A DNA stretch of 64,000 nucleotides from Salipiger bermudensis (GCF_020171625.1 NZ_JAIUZY010000003.1:558001-622000); one strand, 5' to 3'; counted from the stretch's first letter, positions 8,949 through 18,949 are shown. Translations and numbers: made by a program. Notes: generated by a model from the sequence alone, not told the origin.

Positions 8949-9686
8949 ATGTCGAAGGTGGAAGTGAATACGCAGAAGCAGGCCAAGGGCCTCGGCGCGC
9001 GTCACGTCTATGAGACGCTCAAGAAAGAGATCCTCACACTTGCTCTGGAGCCGGGCTCGCCTCTGGACGAAACCAGCATCAGCCAGCGATTCGCCATGTC
9101 GCGTTCGCCGGTGCGCGAGGCGCTCGTCCGGCTCTCGGCCGACGGGCTGGTTGAGATGCTGTCGAACCGCTCGACGCTGGTGGCCCCGATCAACCTGGCC
9201 GAGTTTCCACGCTACGTCGAAGCGCTCGACTTCCTGCAACGGATCAACACGCGGCTGGCGGCACGCTATGCCACCGCGACCGACATCAAGAAAATGCGCG
9301 CCCTGGCGAAGGCGTTCGACGATGCCTGCCGCGCCAACGACTACCTCGCGATGTCGGCCACCAATCGCGACTTCCACATGTCCATCGCGAATGCGGGCCG
9401 CAATCTTTATCTGGCGCGAAGCTACGGGCAGCTTCTCGATGAAGGGCGCCGGATTCTGCACATGCATTTCGACTATATCCGACGCTCGGACACCGATGCG
9501 CTCCTGAACCCGGAACACTACGAAATGGTCGGTGCGATCGAAAAACGAGACATCGCCTTGGCGGACCGTCTGGCGCACGAGCACACCCGCCAGTTTCACA
9601 ACAGGTTCATGGAATTCCTGCGCGCCCGCTACGACGACGACTTCGAGTTCGAGCTTGATACGCCGATCTCGGTCCCTGAAGAGTAG
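8949..9686 (+). CDS. GntR-family transcriptional regulator, FCD subfamily
   Basis: A 245-residue regulator divergent from the amino-acid operon. The N-terminal winged helix spans about residues 15-80 (ISQRFAMSRSPVREALVRLSADGLVE is its recognition region). The C-terminal all-helical FCD domain keeps candidate metal/ligand residues (NRDFHMSI, and the two His of EHTRQFH). AAGGA lies about 9 bases before the ATG. Such regulators usually respond to the substrate or an intermediate of the adjacent pathway; it most likely controls aapJ onward through the paired palindromes. Confidence 0.92.
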   Translation: MSKVEVNTQKQAKGLGARHVYETLKKEILTLALEPGSPLDETSISQRFAMSRSPVREALVRLSADGLVEMLSNRSTLVAPINLAEFPRYVEALDFLQRINTRLAARYATATDIKKMRALAKAFDDACRANDYLAMSATNRDFHMSIANAGRNLYLARSYGQLLDEGRRILHMHFDYIRRSDTDALLNPEHYEMVGAIEKRDIALADRLAHEHTRQFHNRFMEFLRARYDDDFEFELDTPISVPEE

Positions 9687-10015
9687 AAGAGGCCTCGCCG
9701 AGCGGATGTTGACAGCTCTGCGCGCCTTTCGGCCATCGTCGGAGCGCGTGAACGCAGGGCAGCGGCGATTCACCCCTGCCGCCCGTCTGGAACCAGTGCG
9801 GCCACCTCCGGCCCACTGACCGCGCAAGCGGACGACCGGGCGCCCCCTTCGCCGGAAAGACCTATCTCACGCTCTCTCACGGGCCACGCCGGGCGCGGGC
9901 CTGCGCCGGGGGCCTGATCGGCATGGATCCGCCGCCCCCTCTGTTCTCCGCTGCCGAACCGGTCTAACCAAATCGGGACAGGTGTTCAGACTGAGCAAAA
10001 AGCGGAGATGTTTCC
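9687..10015. other. gap without gene between gntR and the DUF2125 gene
   Basis: About 330 bases with no credible coding frame and no clear hairpin. It should hold the promoter of the next plus-strand gene. I see no recognisable regulatory motif in it. Confidence 0.5.
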
Positions 10016-11542
10016 ATGACATACAGGACCTACTGCGGCACCGTGAGCCTCGCCCTCGGCCTCGTCGGAGCAAGCGTGGCACAGGCCGATGTCACGGCCG
10101 AGAATGTCTGGGAGAGCTGGCAGGAGGTGCTGGAGAGATCTGCCGGCTCCAGCAGCAACGTGACCTTCGAGTCCGAGGAAGAGACCGAGGACGGCCTCAA
10201 GGTGAGCGGCCTGCGGCTGGTGGCCTCCGACGGCGACATGGAGGTCACGAGCGAGATCGGCGATGTCTCCTTCGTGGAGACCGGCGACGGCCGCGTACGG
10301 ATCGAGAGCGCAGACGCCTTCGCGATCGCCCTCCAGCCGACCGAGTCCGAGGACGAGGACGCAGAGGTCTCGCCCCTGACCATGACATTGCGCCAGCAGG
10401 ATGCGACCACCATCGTGAGCGGCACGCCCGAGGCGATGACCTACGACTATTCCGCCGGGCGCCTGTCGCTCGAGGTCGACCCGGCCGAGGATTTCGACGG
10501 TGCGGAGATATCGGAGGCCGGGTTCACGCTGTCCAATCCCGAGGGCTCGTTCTCGACCGCCGAGGGAGATCCGAGGCGGTTCTCCTCGTCGCTGCGCGCC
10601 GAGGGTGCGGACTTCGCCCTCAGCGCGCGGGACATCGACCTCGACGAGACGGTCTCGGCGAAGGCCTCGCTCGACGCGTTCTCGACGGAAGGTCATCTGG
10701 AACTGCCAGCGGACATGGAAAAGCTCGAGGGCAGCGACCCGTTCACGAACGCCTTCGGCTTTGCCATGGAATACAACTTCGGGCCATCGGAGTACGACTT
10801 CGCCTTCACCGAGGCCGAGCATCATGTCACGGCCTCGGGGCAGCTCGCGTCGAGCCAGTTCATGTCGCACGTGGAAGACGGCCGGATGCTCTATTCCGGC
10901 GAGGCGCGGGATATCACCGTCTCCGCAGAAGCCGATCGGCTTCCGGCGCCGATCGATGCGACCCTCGGCACCTATCGCTACGAGTGGGACATCCCGCTCG
11001 CGCCTTCGGAAGACCCCGAACCCTTCAAGGTCGGTCTCGGGCTGGTGGATCTCAAGGTGAACGATGAGGTCTGGAACATCGTCGATCCGCAAGGGCGCCT
11101 CGCCCGCGATCCGGCGACGGTCGAGCTTGGTGTGAGCGGCGCGATGCGCCTGATGAGCAACGTCATGGACCCCGACAGCCCGCCGCGCCCGGCCACGTCG
11201 CCGCTTCCCTTCGAGCCGGACAGCGTGTCGCTCGACCTTCTCAACGTCGATGTCGCCGGTGCCCGCCTGACCGGCGAAGGGGCGTTCGAGTTCGACGCCG
11301 AGGACACCGAGAGCTTCGGCGGAATGCCCGCTCCGGAAGGCGCGGCCACGTTCCGGGCCGAAGGCGTGCACGAGCTGCTCGATGCGCTGGTCGAGCTGGG
11401 TCTCCTGACCGAGGACCAGGTCATGGGGCCGCGAATGATGCTGGGCATGTTCGCCCGCCCGACCGAGGACGGCGGCCTGACCTCGAAGATCGAGGTCGAC
11501 GATCAGGGACACATCCTCGCGAACGGTCAGCGCATCCGCTGA
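10016..11542 (+). CDS. exported DUF2125-type protein
   Basis: A 508-residue protein with a Sec signal peptide (cleavage probably after VAQA, residue 23) and the start ADVTAENVWESWQEV, which is the usual opening of DUF2125 proteins of Rhodobacteraceae. The body is an acidic, beta-rich series of short strands, and the tail ends DDQGHILANGQRIR, again typical of the family. Function unknown; probably periplasmic or outer-membrane associated. The gene stands alone, followed by a hairpin, and precedes a group of other exported unknowns. Confidence 0.82.
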   Translation: MTYRTYCGTVSLALGLVGASVAQADVTAENVWESWQEVLERSAGSSSNVTFESEEETEDGLKVSGLRLVASDGDMEVTSEIGDVSFVETGDGRVRIESADAFAIALQPTESEDEDAEVSPLTMTLRQQDATTIVSGTPEAMTYDYSAGRLSLEVDPAEDFDGAEISEAGFTLSNPEGSFSTAEGDPRRFSSSLRAEGADFALSARDIDLDETVSAKASLDAFSTEGHLELPADMEKLEGSDPFTNAFGFAMEYNFGPSEYDFAFTEAEHHVTASGQLASSQFMSHVEDGRMLYSGEARDITVSAEADRLPAPIDATLGTYRYEWDIPLAPSEDPEPFKVGLGLVDLKVNDEVWNIVDPQGRLARDPATVELGVSGAMRLMSNVMDPDSPPRPATSPLPFEPDSVSLDLLNVDVAGARLTGEGAFEFDAEDTESFGGMPAPEGAATFRAEGVHELLDALVELGLLTEDQVMGPRMMLGMFARPTEDGGLTSKIEVDDQGHILANGQRIR

Positions 11543-11573
11543 CGCATTACGGGACCGCCTACGAGACAAGGCA

Positions 11574-11602
11574 CCGCAGTCCGGTCCGGCATCGGACTGC
11601 GG
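11574..11602 (+). terminator. perfect inverted repeat after the DUF2125 gene
   Basis: Arms CCGCAGTCCG (11574-11583) and CGGACTGCGG (11593-11602) with a 9-base loop. It lies 32 bases past the stop. There is no T-run after it, so it may be a weak terminator or an mRNA-stabilising stem. Confidence 0.45.
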
Positions 11603-11738
11603 TCCGAGGCAAAATCGGGCGCTGGAAGGCGATCGGGGGCTTCTATAGGCGCGGCGCCCAGCCTCGGCCCGCGCCACGGAGCTCGGCGCCTTCGACCGGC
11701 GCCGGCCCGGTGCCAAAGAACAAGAACGGGACATATCC

Positions 11739-13967
11739 ATGACATTGCGATCTACCTTGCGGCTTCTCTGTCTCGCAGGTGTGGCGACATGCCTCGGCGC
11801 AGGTCACGCCGCCGCCGAGACCCTCGCCTTCTCCCCCGCTCCCGAGGAGGAGCGCACCTACCACACCGAGATTTCCGTGCGCTCGGGGGAGGGAGAGGAG
11901 AGCTTTTCCGACACCACCTATATCTCGGCGCTGACGCGGTTCCGTGTGACGGATCTCGGCTCGGACGAGATCTCGCTGCGGATCTTCCCGGACTGGTTCG
12001 CGGTGCAGAGCGCCGGCGCGGTCTACAACTCCGCCCTCGGCGACGCGTGGGGAGAGGTGGCGCCCCTCATGCAAAACGGCCTCGATGCGACGGTGGAGCG
12101 TGACACAGGCCGCCTCGGGGAGGTGCAGGCCCACGGCGACACCGATCTGCCGCAGGACGTCGTGCAGCAGATGCAGAGCCACCTGCGTCACCCGGGCGCC
12201 CCGACCGCCATCGCGGTGGAGGAAGGCTGGGAGACGGTCACCGACCTCGAAGGCATCCCGGACATCACGCTGACGGTGACGGAGGTGAGCGACGCCTCGG
12301 TGCATGTGAGCTATCTCGCCGACCACGAGGGGCTGAAGCTCTCCGGGCTCGCGGTCATTGAGCGCGACACCGGCTGGGTGGAGCGGCAGGTCATGACCAT
12401 CGCCCGCCGGTTCGAGATGAGCGACGGCGAGTTTGCCAGCTCGCGCCAGACCATCGCCATCGCCCCCCTTGGCTCTGACCGCCCCGTCCATGCCGACTGG
12501 GCCCGCGAGCCCGAGCGCTGGAACGAGATGCGCACGTCCGATCCGGCGCCGCTCGAGCCGCGCCCGGACGAGGCAGAGATCTTCGCCGACGCCAAAGGCA
12601 CCGCGGAGGCCTTCGATCGCGGTCTCGGGCTGGCGCTGCCGCTCGACATCGAGGTCGGCGAAAACGCCGGCCGGTTCGAGCTGGGACCGCTCCGGGCCTT
12701 CGAGGGCGAGCGCGACCTCGGCATCGACTTCATCGCCGACGCACCCCTGGTGATACCGGCCTTCGAGGGGGACGCGGCCTTTCGCGCGACGACGCTCGCC
12801 CGGCTGACCGGCCTCGGTGACGCGCAGACTGCGCTCGACGCCGCGACCGCGCTGCGCGGCGAGATGCGTTGGTTCCCGACGGAGCCGTTCGTGCTCACGC
12901 TGCGTCCCGACGCCGACGGTCGCGCGGAGGTCTCCCAAGACGGCGTGACGGCCACCCTCGCCCCGTCGGAGGACGGCTACAGCCTCGAGATATCCGGACG
13001 CCCCCACGACCGCTTTGCCCTGTCCTTTCCGGGCGGCTCCGGCGTGCAGGGCAAGATCTATGCGGGCGACCGGGGGCCGGACTGGCTGAGCCCCAGCGAA
13101 AGCCAGGCGCGCCTTCTGGCCGCTTCGGATCCCGCCGCACTGCACATTGCGCTGCGGGCCGACGAGGTCCCGCAAACCATCGCCCTGCGGGTCGACCGCT
13201 TCTCGCAGGACCCCGCGGCGGTCCGGCAGGTCGTGTTCCAGACCGAGCGCGGCGCGCGGCTCGACCCCGACCGCGAACCCACGCCCCTGCCGCTGTTCCG
13301 CGACGGGCCGCCACCGACCTTCGACACGACGGCGCCCGACGGCCTCGAGCGCGCCGCGCTTCGCTTCCGCCTCTCGGCTCTGCAGGCCCCCTATTGCGAC
13401 ATGACGCTCGAGGACGCCGAACCGCTGGCCGGGCACGAGCTGGCCTTCGTGGTGAGACCGCACGACAGTCTGGACGGCTCGCAGATCTTCGAGCTGAGGA
13501 CCGACGACAGGCGGCGGGGGCACTTCTATGGCCAAGGCGACGAAACCGCCGTGCTCGCGTGTTCGGCGCGTGTGACGTGGCAGCCGGCGGAGATCGCGCT
13601 CGATGCCGAGCGGCCCTGGCTGATCGATCGCGATGCGCTTGGCCTGGAGGGCACGGCCACGGTGGCCGATCTGACCGACCGCTGGCGCTTCGTCGATTCC
13701 GAAGGGACCCCGCTGACGCTGGTGGCGCCCGAGGGCGGGGCCGCATCGCGCGACGCGACGCTGGCCGAGACGACGTTTGACGACGGGACCTTGCGGGTGA
13801 CAGGCCGGCCCGTACGCATCGAGCGGGCGACGCTGACGGAGGAGGATGTCACGCGCCGCTTCGACGTGACTTTCCCGGATCTGCCCGCGCCCTATACCGG
13901 CCCGTCCGACAGTGACAGTGACAGTGACAGTGACCGGACCGACGACACCGAGGAGGATGCGCAATGA
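11739..13967 (+). CDS. exported protein of unknown function with a Ser-Asp repeat tail
   Basis: A 742-residue protein I do not recognise. It has a Sec signal peptide (cleavage near AAAE, about residue 27), then a mostly beta-strand acidic body. The only notable Cys are C544 or so (PYCDMT) and one further on (VLACSARV), which might form a disulfide. The C-terminus is a low-complexity acidic tail with five Ser-Asp pairs followed by RTDDTEEDAQ. Its stop overlaps the start of the next gene (ATGA), and the next overlaps the third in the same way, so the three form a coupled operon. No catalytic motif is visible; a structural or binding role in the cell envelope is a guess. Confidence 0.75.
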   Translation: MTLRSTLRLLCLAGVATCLGAGHAAAETLAFSPAPEEERTYHTEISVRSGEGEESFSDTTYISALTRFRVTDLGSDEISLRIFPDWFAVQSAGAVYNSALGDAWGEVAPLMQNGLDATVERDTGRLGEVQAHGDTDLPQDVVQQMQSHLRHPGAPTAIAVEEGWETVTDLEGIPDITLTVTEVSDASVHVSYLADHEGLKLSGLAVIERDTGWVERQVMTIARRFEMSDGEFASSRQTIAIAPLGSDRPVHADWAREPERWNEMRTSDPAPLEPRPDEAEIFADAKGTAEAFDRGLGLALPLDIEVGENAGRFELGPLRAFEGERDLGIDFIADAPLVIPAFEGDAAFRATTLARLTGLGDAQTALDAATALRGEMRWFPTEPFVLTLRPDADGRAEVSQDGVTATLAPSEDGYSLEISGRPHDRFALSFPGGSGVQGKIYAGDRGPDWLSPSESQARLLAASDPAALHIALRADEVPQTIALRVDRFSQDPAAVRQVVFQTERGARLDPDREPTPLPLFRDGPPPTFDTTAPDGLERAALRFRLSALQAPYCDMTLEDAEPLAGHELAFVVRPHDSLDGSQIFELRTDDRRRGHFYGQGDETAVLACSARVTWQPAEIALDAERPWLIDRDALGLEGTATVADLTDRWRFVDSEGTPLTLVAPEGGAASRDATLAETTFDDGTLRVTGRPVRIERATLTEEDVTRRFDVTFPDLPAPYTGPSDSDSDSDSDRTDDTEEDAQ
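13908..13934 (+). repeat. hexanucleotide tandem repeat (GACAGT)4 GAC
   Basis: Four and a half perfect copies of GACAGT, in frame, encode the Asp-Ser run at the end of the 742-residue exported protein. Because the unit is six bases, copy-number changes would keep the frame and alter only tail length. Confidence 0.9.
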
Positions 13968-15673
13968 TCCGCAGAACCGCGACAGCCCTGATCCTCTGCC
14001 TCGGCCTTCCCGCGATGGCATCGGCCGAGCGCGTCGGCGCGGACTTCGCCCCCGACCCGAAGGGCGACTACACCTACGAGCCGCCCGAGGTGACTGAGGT
14101 GGCCGAGGACGGCGTCTACCACATCGAGATCCGCGACCTCGACGGCGTCCTTCATGCGCGGGTCCGCAACACCGAGCCGGAGCTTGGCGAGGGCCACCTC
14201 ACCCACCATTACGATCTCTTCCACCTCTCGGGCGAGCTCAAGCAGCGCGTGCCGGTCAACGAGAACGGCGATCCGCACGGCGAGGCGCTGACATGGGACA
14301 CCGAGGGGCGTCGGGCCGCGGTCACGCCCTATCGCCATGGCCACCGGCACGGGACGGAAGTCTGGTACTGGGACACCGGAGACGTCCGCCTGCGCAAGGG
14401 CTGGAAGGAGGGCACGCTGCATGGCCCGTGGCAGGAGTTCTACCGCAACGGCCAGATCGAGCTCGAGGAGACCTACGTGGACGGCCGGCTCGAGGGCGTG
14501 CAACGGAAGTTCCACGAGGACGGCCAGCTCGCCTCCGTCTCCCACTGGAGCGCGGGGGAGCGCGACGGCATCTACCGCAACTTCGATACCGAGGGGCGTG
14601 TCCTTCAGGAAGGCCGGTACCTCGCCGGCAATCTCGACGGGACGGTGCGGGAGTACTGGCCGTCAGGCGAGCTCCGCAAGGAGCGGACCCTCGAGCGCGG
14701 AACGCCCGTCAGCCCCGAAAAGCAGTGGTCGGAGGAGGGTGAGCTCGTCCGGCAGGTCGATTTCACCGACGACGGCGCTTTCCGGCGCGAACGCCGTTGG
14801 CGCGACGACGAGCTGATCTGGCTTCGGGAGGCGGTGACGGTCGAAGGTCAGGAACCCGGCTTCAAGACCGTCGAGATCGCCGGGGACACCGTCGAGACCG
14901 AGATCAAGGCCGGCGCCTACTACCTCTTCACCCGAGAACAGGGCGACACCCTGACCGACCGGACCGAGATGATCGACGGAGACTATACAGGCCTTTACGT
15001 GGCGACCGGCTCGATCGACGGCGAGGTGACGCGCGTGACGTTCGTCGACGGCAAGGAACACGGCCTGTTCACCAAGGTCTGGCAGGGCGAAACCCTCGAC
15101 AAGGGCCGCTATGAACACGGGCACCGCGTCGGCGACTGGATCCGCACCGAAAGCTACGGTCGCGTCATCCACGAAAGCTACGACACGGATGGCGAGCTGC
15201 ACGGGGAACGTCGCCACATGACACGCTGCTGCGATGAACTCCTCCTCCTCGAGACCTACGATCACGGCACGCTCGACGGCCCGTACAAGGAGATGAAGGA
15301 GGGCGAACTGGTCACGGGCGGGACTTATGTCGATGGGCAGAAGTCCGGACATTGGCAGGAGACCGTGAACTACGGTTCGGAAGTCTGGCGAGGCACCTAC
15401 GAGGCGGATCGGCGCACCGGAACCTGGACACGTGTCGACAGCGACGGCTACCGCCTCGAGGTGGCCGATTTCGCCGCCGGGGAGCGCGACGGGCCCACCT
15501 ATCTCTTCGCCGAGGATGGCGCCGTGAGGACTGTCCAGATGTGGCGTCACGGGCAGCGCCACGGCTACAGCAGCTTCTACGGCGACGACGGCGCGGTGCA
15601 GCACGATCTCTGGCGCGACGGGCAGCCGGTCGCGCCGGAGGCGCCGTCCGGCGAAGGGGCCGTCTCGCCATGA
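13964..15673 (+). CDS. exported MORN/YwqK-type repeat protein
   Basis: A 569-residue protein with a Sec signal peptide (cleavage after MASA, about residue 22). The rest is built from many repeats of about 24 residues of the pattern Y-x2-G-x-hydrophobic with intervening DG or HG (for example HGPWQEFYRNGQIELEETYVDG and DGPYKEMKEGELVTGGTYVDG). These are MORN_2/YwqK-like repeats, which form an extended beta structure. Some relatives are annotated as an antitoxin, but no toxin gene is present. The start ATG overlaps the preceding stop by 4 bases. It probably works with the 742-residue exported protein at the cell surface or in the periplasm. Confidence 0.85.
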   Translation: MIRRTATALILCLGLPAMASAERVGADFAPDPKGDYTYEPPEVTEVAEDGVYHIEIRDLDGVLHARVRNTEPELGEGHLTHHYDLFHLSGELKQRVPVNENGDPHGEALTWDTEGRRAAVTPYRHGHRHGTEVWYWDTGDVRLRKGWKEGTLHGPWQEFYRNGQIELEETYVDGRLEGVQRKFHEDGQLASVSHWSAGERDGIYRNFDTEGRVLQEGRYLAGNLDGTVREYWPSGELRKERTLERGTPVSPEKQWSEEGELVRQVDFTDDGAFRRERRWRDDELIWLREAVTVEGQEPGFKTVEIAGDTVETEIKAGAYYLFTREQGDTLTDRTEMIDGDYTGLYVATGSIDGEVTRVTFVDGKEHGLFTKVWQGETLDKGRYEHGHRVGDWIRTESYGRVIHESYDTDGELHGERRHMTRCCDELLLLETYDHGTLDGPYKEMKEGELVTGGTYVDGQKSGHWQETVNYGSEVWRGTYEADRRTGTWTRVDSDGYRLEVADFAAGERDGPTYLFAEDGAVRTVQMWRHGQRHGYSSFYGDDGAVQHDLWRDGQPVAPEAPSGEGAVSP

Positions 15674-16161
15674 GCGGGACGCGGCGGGTGCTGCGGCCCG
15701 GTCGCCTCGTGCGCTTCGACGGGCGGGCGCGGCGGGCAGAGTACTGGGGGATCGTCCTTGCGCTCGCCGTGGCCCTCGGCCTCGCGGTCCTGCTCGACGT
15801 GAGGAGCTCCGAAGGGGGCTACTCGGCCACGACCTTCGTCACGGTGCTCGGCGTGGTCATCGGACCTGCGGCGACGTCGCGCCGCCTGCACGACCGCGGG
15901 CGGCGCGGGTGGTGGATGCTGGTGGCAGGGGCCGGGCCCGCAGCGCTGGCCGCGCTGTCCCTGCCGATCGCGATGGGCGAGGCGACAGCCGAGGACCTCA
16001 TCGGTCCGGGCCTTTCGATCGCCCTGACCCTTGTGCTTCTCGTCAGCGGGGCGGCGCTTTTGTGGCTGCTGGTCGAGCTGGCCCGCCCCGGCACGGCGGG
16101 GGCGAACCGCTTCGGCCCGCCACCTGGCCCTGAGTGGGTCGAGGAACCGCCGGCACCGTGA
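15670..16161 (+). CDS. DUF805 family membrane protein
   Basis: A 163-residue membrane protein. The DUF805 signature is clear: FDGRARRAEYW near the N-terminus, RRLHDRGRRGWWML after the second membrane segment, and GANRFGPPPG near the end. About four hydrophobic segments. The start ATG at 15670 overlaps the stop of the MORN-repeat gene by 4 bases; a longer in-frame reading back to 15352 lies inside that gene and is rejected. Function of DUF805 proteins is unknown. Third gene of the coupled operon. Confidence 0.87.
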   Translation: MSGTRRVLRPGRLVRFDGRARRAEYWGIVLALAVALGLAVLLDVRSSEGGYSATTFVTVLGVVIGPAATSRRLHDRGRRGWWMLVAGAGPAALAALSLPIAMGEATAEDLIGPGLSIALTLVLLVSGAALLWLLVELARPGTAGANRFGPPPGPEWVEEPPAP

Positions 16162-16516
16162 GGGCGCGGGCCGCGCCGTCGCGTGGCCTGTCGAGTTCGG
16201 GGATGGCGGGGCGCAGGCCTCGCCACCCTTGAGCGCAGAGCTTTCGTCTGGCCGGTCGCGTGGCGCGTTTGGCCCGGGGATCTCGGAGCGCCGACCACGC
16301 CGTGCCCGAGGCAGACTTGTCGTCGGGCCAGTCGCCTGAGCGCTAAGCCTGCCGGGAATGTCCATCTGGACCCACGGTCTTAACGTCGGCGGCGCACATC
16401 CCATTGGCGACCGCATCTGAGCGGGTCAACGCCGCTCTCTCCCCACATCTCGGCCACTTGTGACGACGCTCACGCAGCGGCCCGCCCTAAGCCGGACCGT
16501 CAGGCGGCGCGCGGCC
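16162..16516. other. gap between convergent genes, nothing recognised
   Basis: About 355 bases between the DUF805 gene and the end of the DUF2207 gene, which converge here. I find no credible gene and no good terminator stem with a T-run on either strand. Confidence 0.45.
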
Positions 16517-18421
16517 CTACCAGCCGCCCCCGCCGCCGCCACCTCCGCCGCCGCCGGAATAGCTGCCGCCCCCGGAGCTGCCGCCCGAAGTCGACACGCT
16601 CGTGCAGGAGGTCAGCCCGGAATTCATCGCGTTGCAGGCGGAGGCCAGCCCGTGGCTTCCGTAGGAGGGGCTGTGCAGGGTCCACCACGGGAACCACCGC
16701 AGGTTGCCCAGCGGCTCACTCGTCGCATCCCCGAACGCTTGGGCGAAGGCCCGCGACCACTGCGTCTCGAGGCCGAGGGCCACGGCGTAGGGAAGCAGCG
16801 CCTCGAAGTCCTCGCGCTCGAGGGGGCGGTCTTCACCGGCAAACTCCGCATCGGGCGCGGTGAGGAACGCTTTCAGCCCCGCGATCTCCGCCTTGCGAAC
16901 CTGTCCGAGCTCGGTCGGCCGCCCGATCCGGCTCGCGAAGATCCAGTACGAGACCGGCAGCGCGATCAGGGCGAGGGTCGGCAGGATCCCGGTGATGCCC
17001 GACAGCACCCCGAACACCACCCACACGAAGCACGACAGCGATAGCCCCAGCGCGAGGACGGAGGCCGCCTCGCGCGCGCGGCTCTGACCGGCACGGGCGA
17101 GCGCGGGGATGAGACAGATCCCCGTGAGAAGGAGCGGCACGAGGCCGACGACGATGAGGACCGGCTCGCGCGGAATGAAGCACAGGTAGGCCACGAGGCC
17201 GGCGGTGGCATAGCAGGCCATCGCCATCGCCAGCATCCAGCCGCCGTTCCAGCGATAGAAGCTCTCGCCATGCTCCCCCTCGACGGCCCTCCGGAACGCG
17301 GACAGCAGGGTTTCGACCGCCCCGCGGTTCGCGGGCGTCACCTCCACACCGCCGCCAGCGGCCTCGAGCGCCTCGAGAAGCGCCGCCTCTCCCGCAGGCA
17401 GAGGCCCCGGCGCCTTGGCGGTGCGCGCGAGGGACCAGTGCTTGCCGTCCTGATCGATCGTGACCAGCCCCTTGCGGCCAAGGTTCATGGCTGCGGCGAT
17501 CATGGTCTGGTCGCCGAGGTGGCCGTTATACGCGACATAGGCCGCAAGCGCCGGCGAGACGTCTTCGGGCGGGGCGCGGCGCTCGCGGACCGGATGCGGC
17601 GCCGGCGCGCCGCCCACGAGGCTCTGCACGAGCCGCTGGCCGAGCAGCAGCAGCACGGTCCCGAGCAATGCCACCCAGTCGGCGGCCCGATCCCGGACGC
17701 TCCAGATCAAGCGGTCGAGCAGGGTCGGCTGCGCCACGATGCCCTGCGGGAAGGACACGTCGAAGGTCAGCCCCTCCTGCCGGTCCAGCGGCGCCGTGGT
17801 CTCGATCCGGACCGTTCTGCCGTCCGCGGACGCGTCCCACCGGGCCGGGCCGCCCTCGGCGCCGTAAGGGCCGGCATGGGCCACAATCTCCGTCGCCCCC
17901 GCGCCGTCTGGCAGATGCAGGGTCGCCTGCGCGCGGCCGATGGGAAAGCTCCAGCGGGTGCCGGTGACGTTCCAGATCAACGCGTCGCGGTCCTCTCCGA
18001 ACTGCACCTGTCGGTCGGTGCGGTAGCGGATCTCGACCACGTGTCGCCCCCTGCGCAGAATGGTGTCTTCGTCGCCGACATAGACCCGGACAAAGTCCCT
18101 CTCCTTCACCACGCGCGTTTCGGCGGGCGCACCGTCGATCGAGGCCGACAGCAGTGAGAAGCTGCTGCGATCGAGCCCGCCTTGCTCGGCGCGCACGGTC
18201 GGGAAGTCGCGGAAGATGCCGTGGCGGATCTCGAAGCCTTGGCTTGCGACCTCGAGGCGCTCGGTCACAGTCAGCTCGCCGGATGTCGCGAGCGTGATGT
18301 CGCTGTCGAAGCTGACGATCCGCTCAGCGGCCGAACTCGGCTGGCCGAAGAGCAGAAGACCGGCGAGGAGCAGAAGCGGCGTGAGCAGGGATCGTAGTTT
18401 CGAGTGGCGGTCGTAAGGCAT
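16517..18421 (-). CDS. DUF2207 family membrane protein with poly-Gly tail
   Basis: A 634-residue protein. It has an N-terminal signal or signal-anchor (LLTPLLLLAGLLLFG), then an extracytoplasmic beta-domain (AERIVSFDSDITLATSGELTVTERLEV is the usual DUF2207 opening). One membrane segment follows at about 245-265 and a pair or more at about 395-500. The last residues are Ser/Gly-rich and end in a run of glycines and Trp, a hallmark of this family. Function unknown. It is transcribed alone, opposite to the exported trio. Confidence 0.86.
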   Translation of the reverse strand: MPYDRHSKLRSLLTPLLLLAGLLLFGQPSSAAERIVSFDSDITLATSGELTVTERLEVASQGFEIRHGIFRDFPTVRAEQGGLDRSSFSLLSASIDGAPAETRVVKERDFVRVYVGDEDTILRRGRHVVEIRYRTDRQVQFGEDRDALIWNVTGTRWSFPIGRAQATLHLPDGAGATEIVAHAGPYGAEGGPARWDASADGRTVRIETTAPLDRQEGLTFDVSFPQGIVAQPTLLDRLIWSVRDRAADWVALLGTVLLLLGQRLVQSLVGGAPAPHPVRERRAPPEDVSPALAAYVAYNGHLGDQTMIAAAMNLGRKGLVTIDQDGKHWSLARTAKAPGPLPAGEAALLEALEAAGGGVEVTPANRGAVETLLSAFRRAVEGEHGESFYRWNGGWMLAMAMACYATAGLVAYLCFIPREPVLIVVGLVPLLLTGICLIPALARAGQSRAREAASVLALGLSLSCFVWVVFGVLSGITGILPTLALIALPVSYWIFASRIGRPTELGQVRKAEIAGLKAFLTAPDAEFAGEDRPLEREDFEALLPYAVALGLETQWSRAFAQAFGDATSEPLGNLRWFPWWTLHSPSYGSHGLASACNAMNSGLTSCTSVSTSGGSSGGGSYSGGGGGGGGGGGW

Positions 18422-18949
18422 GTTCGTCCAGTGGTACTTGGTGGTGAGGGTCGCGCTTTTGCAAAGCCGGCAGGGTTCGCGCTGGCCCCGGGCTTAACGG
18501 CAGGGCGATCTCGCCTCGGGGGCCGGAGGTCTCCACGGCAATGGGGCGGTGCGGGGCTGCGGTATGGGATGCCGGTCATCTGACTGGCCACCACCGGTCG
18601 CACGGCGCCTGTAACGGGGGGCCATTGCCCGGCGCATTGGCTGATCTGATGACGTCGCGGATTGGGTCGAGGGTCTGCTCCGGCGCTGGTCCACAGATGA
18701 GGTGTCGGGGAAGGATAACCCATTCACCGCACAGACTTATAGCAAGATTTCCGTGATCGAAGTGCCGGGTCCGGCATCGGGGACTGCTGCGCAACACACA
18801 GGACGTCCGGAGGCCGCCTTTGCCAGACGCAGCTATCCCACGAACTCTGCGAAATGCGTACCCGAGCGGTGCATCGTCCTAGGACGGCGGCCCATATACG
18901 GAACTCCGCATCCCCGCGATCAGACTCCCCTGCCCCGCCCGGTCAGCTC
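18422..18949. other. upstream region of the DUF2207 gene
   Basis: About 530 bases with no credible coding frame. It must contain the promoter of the DUF2207 gene; I recognise no operator in it. A long plus-strand reading through it continues antisense to the opp ATPase gene and is a shadow. Confidence 0.45.

Noticed and set aside
13964-15673. YwqK-type protein as antitoxin of a toxin-antitoxin pair
   Set aside because: It has a signal peptide and no toxin-like neighbour; the repeats are structural MORN_2-type units.
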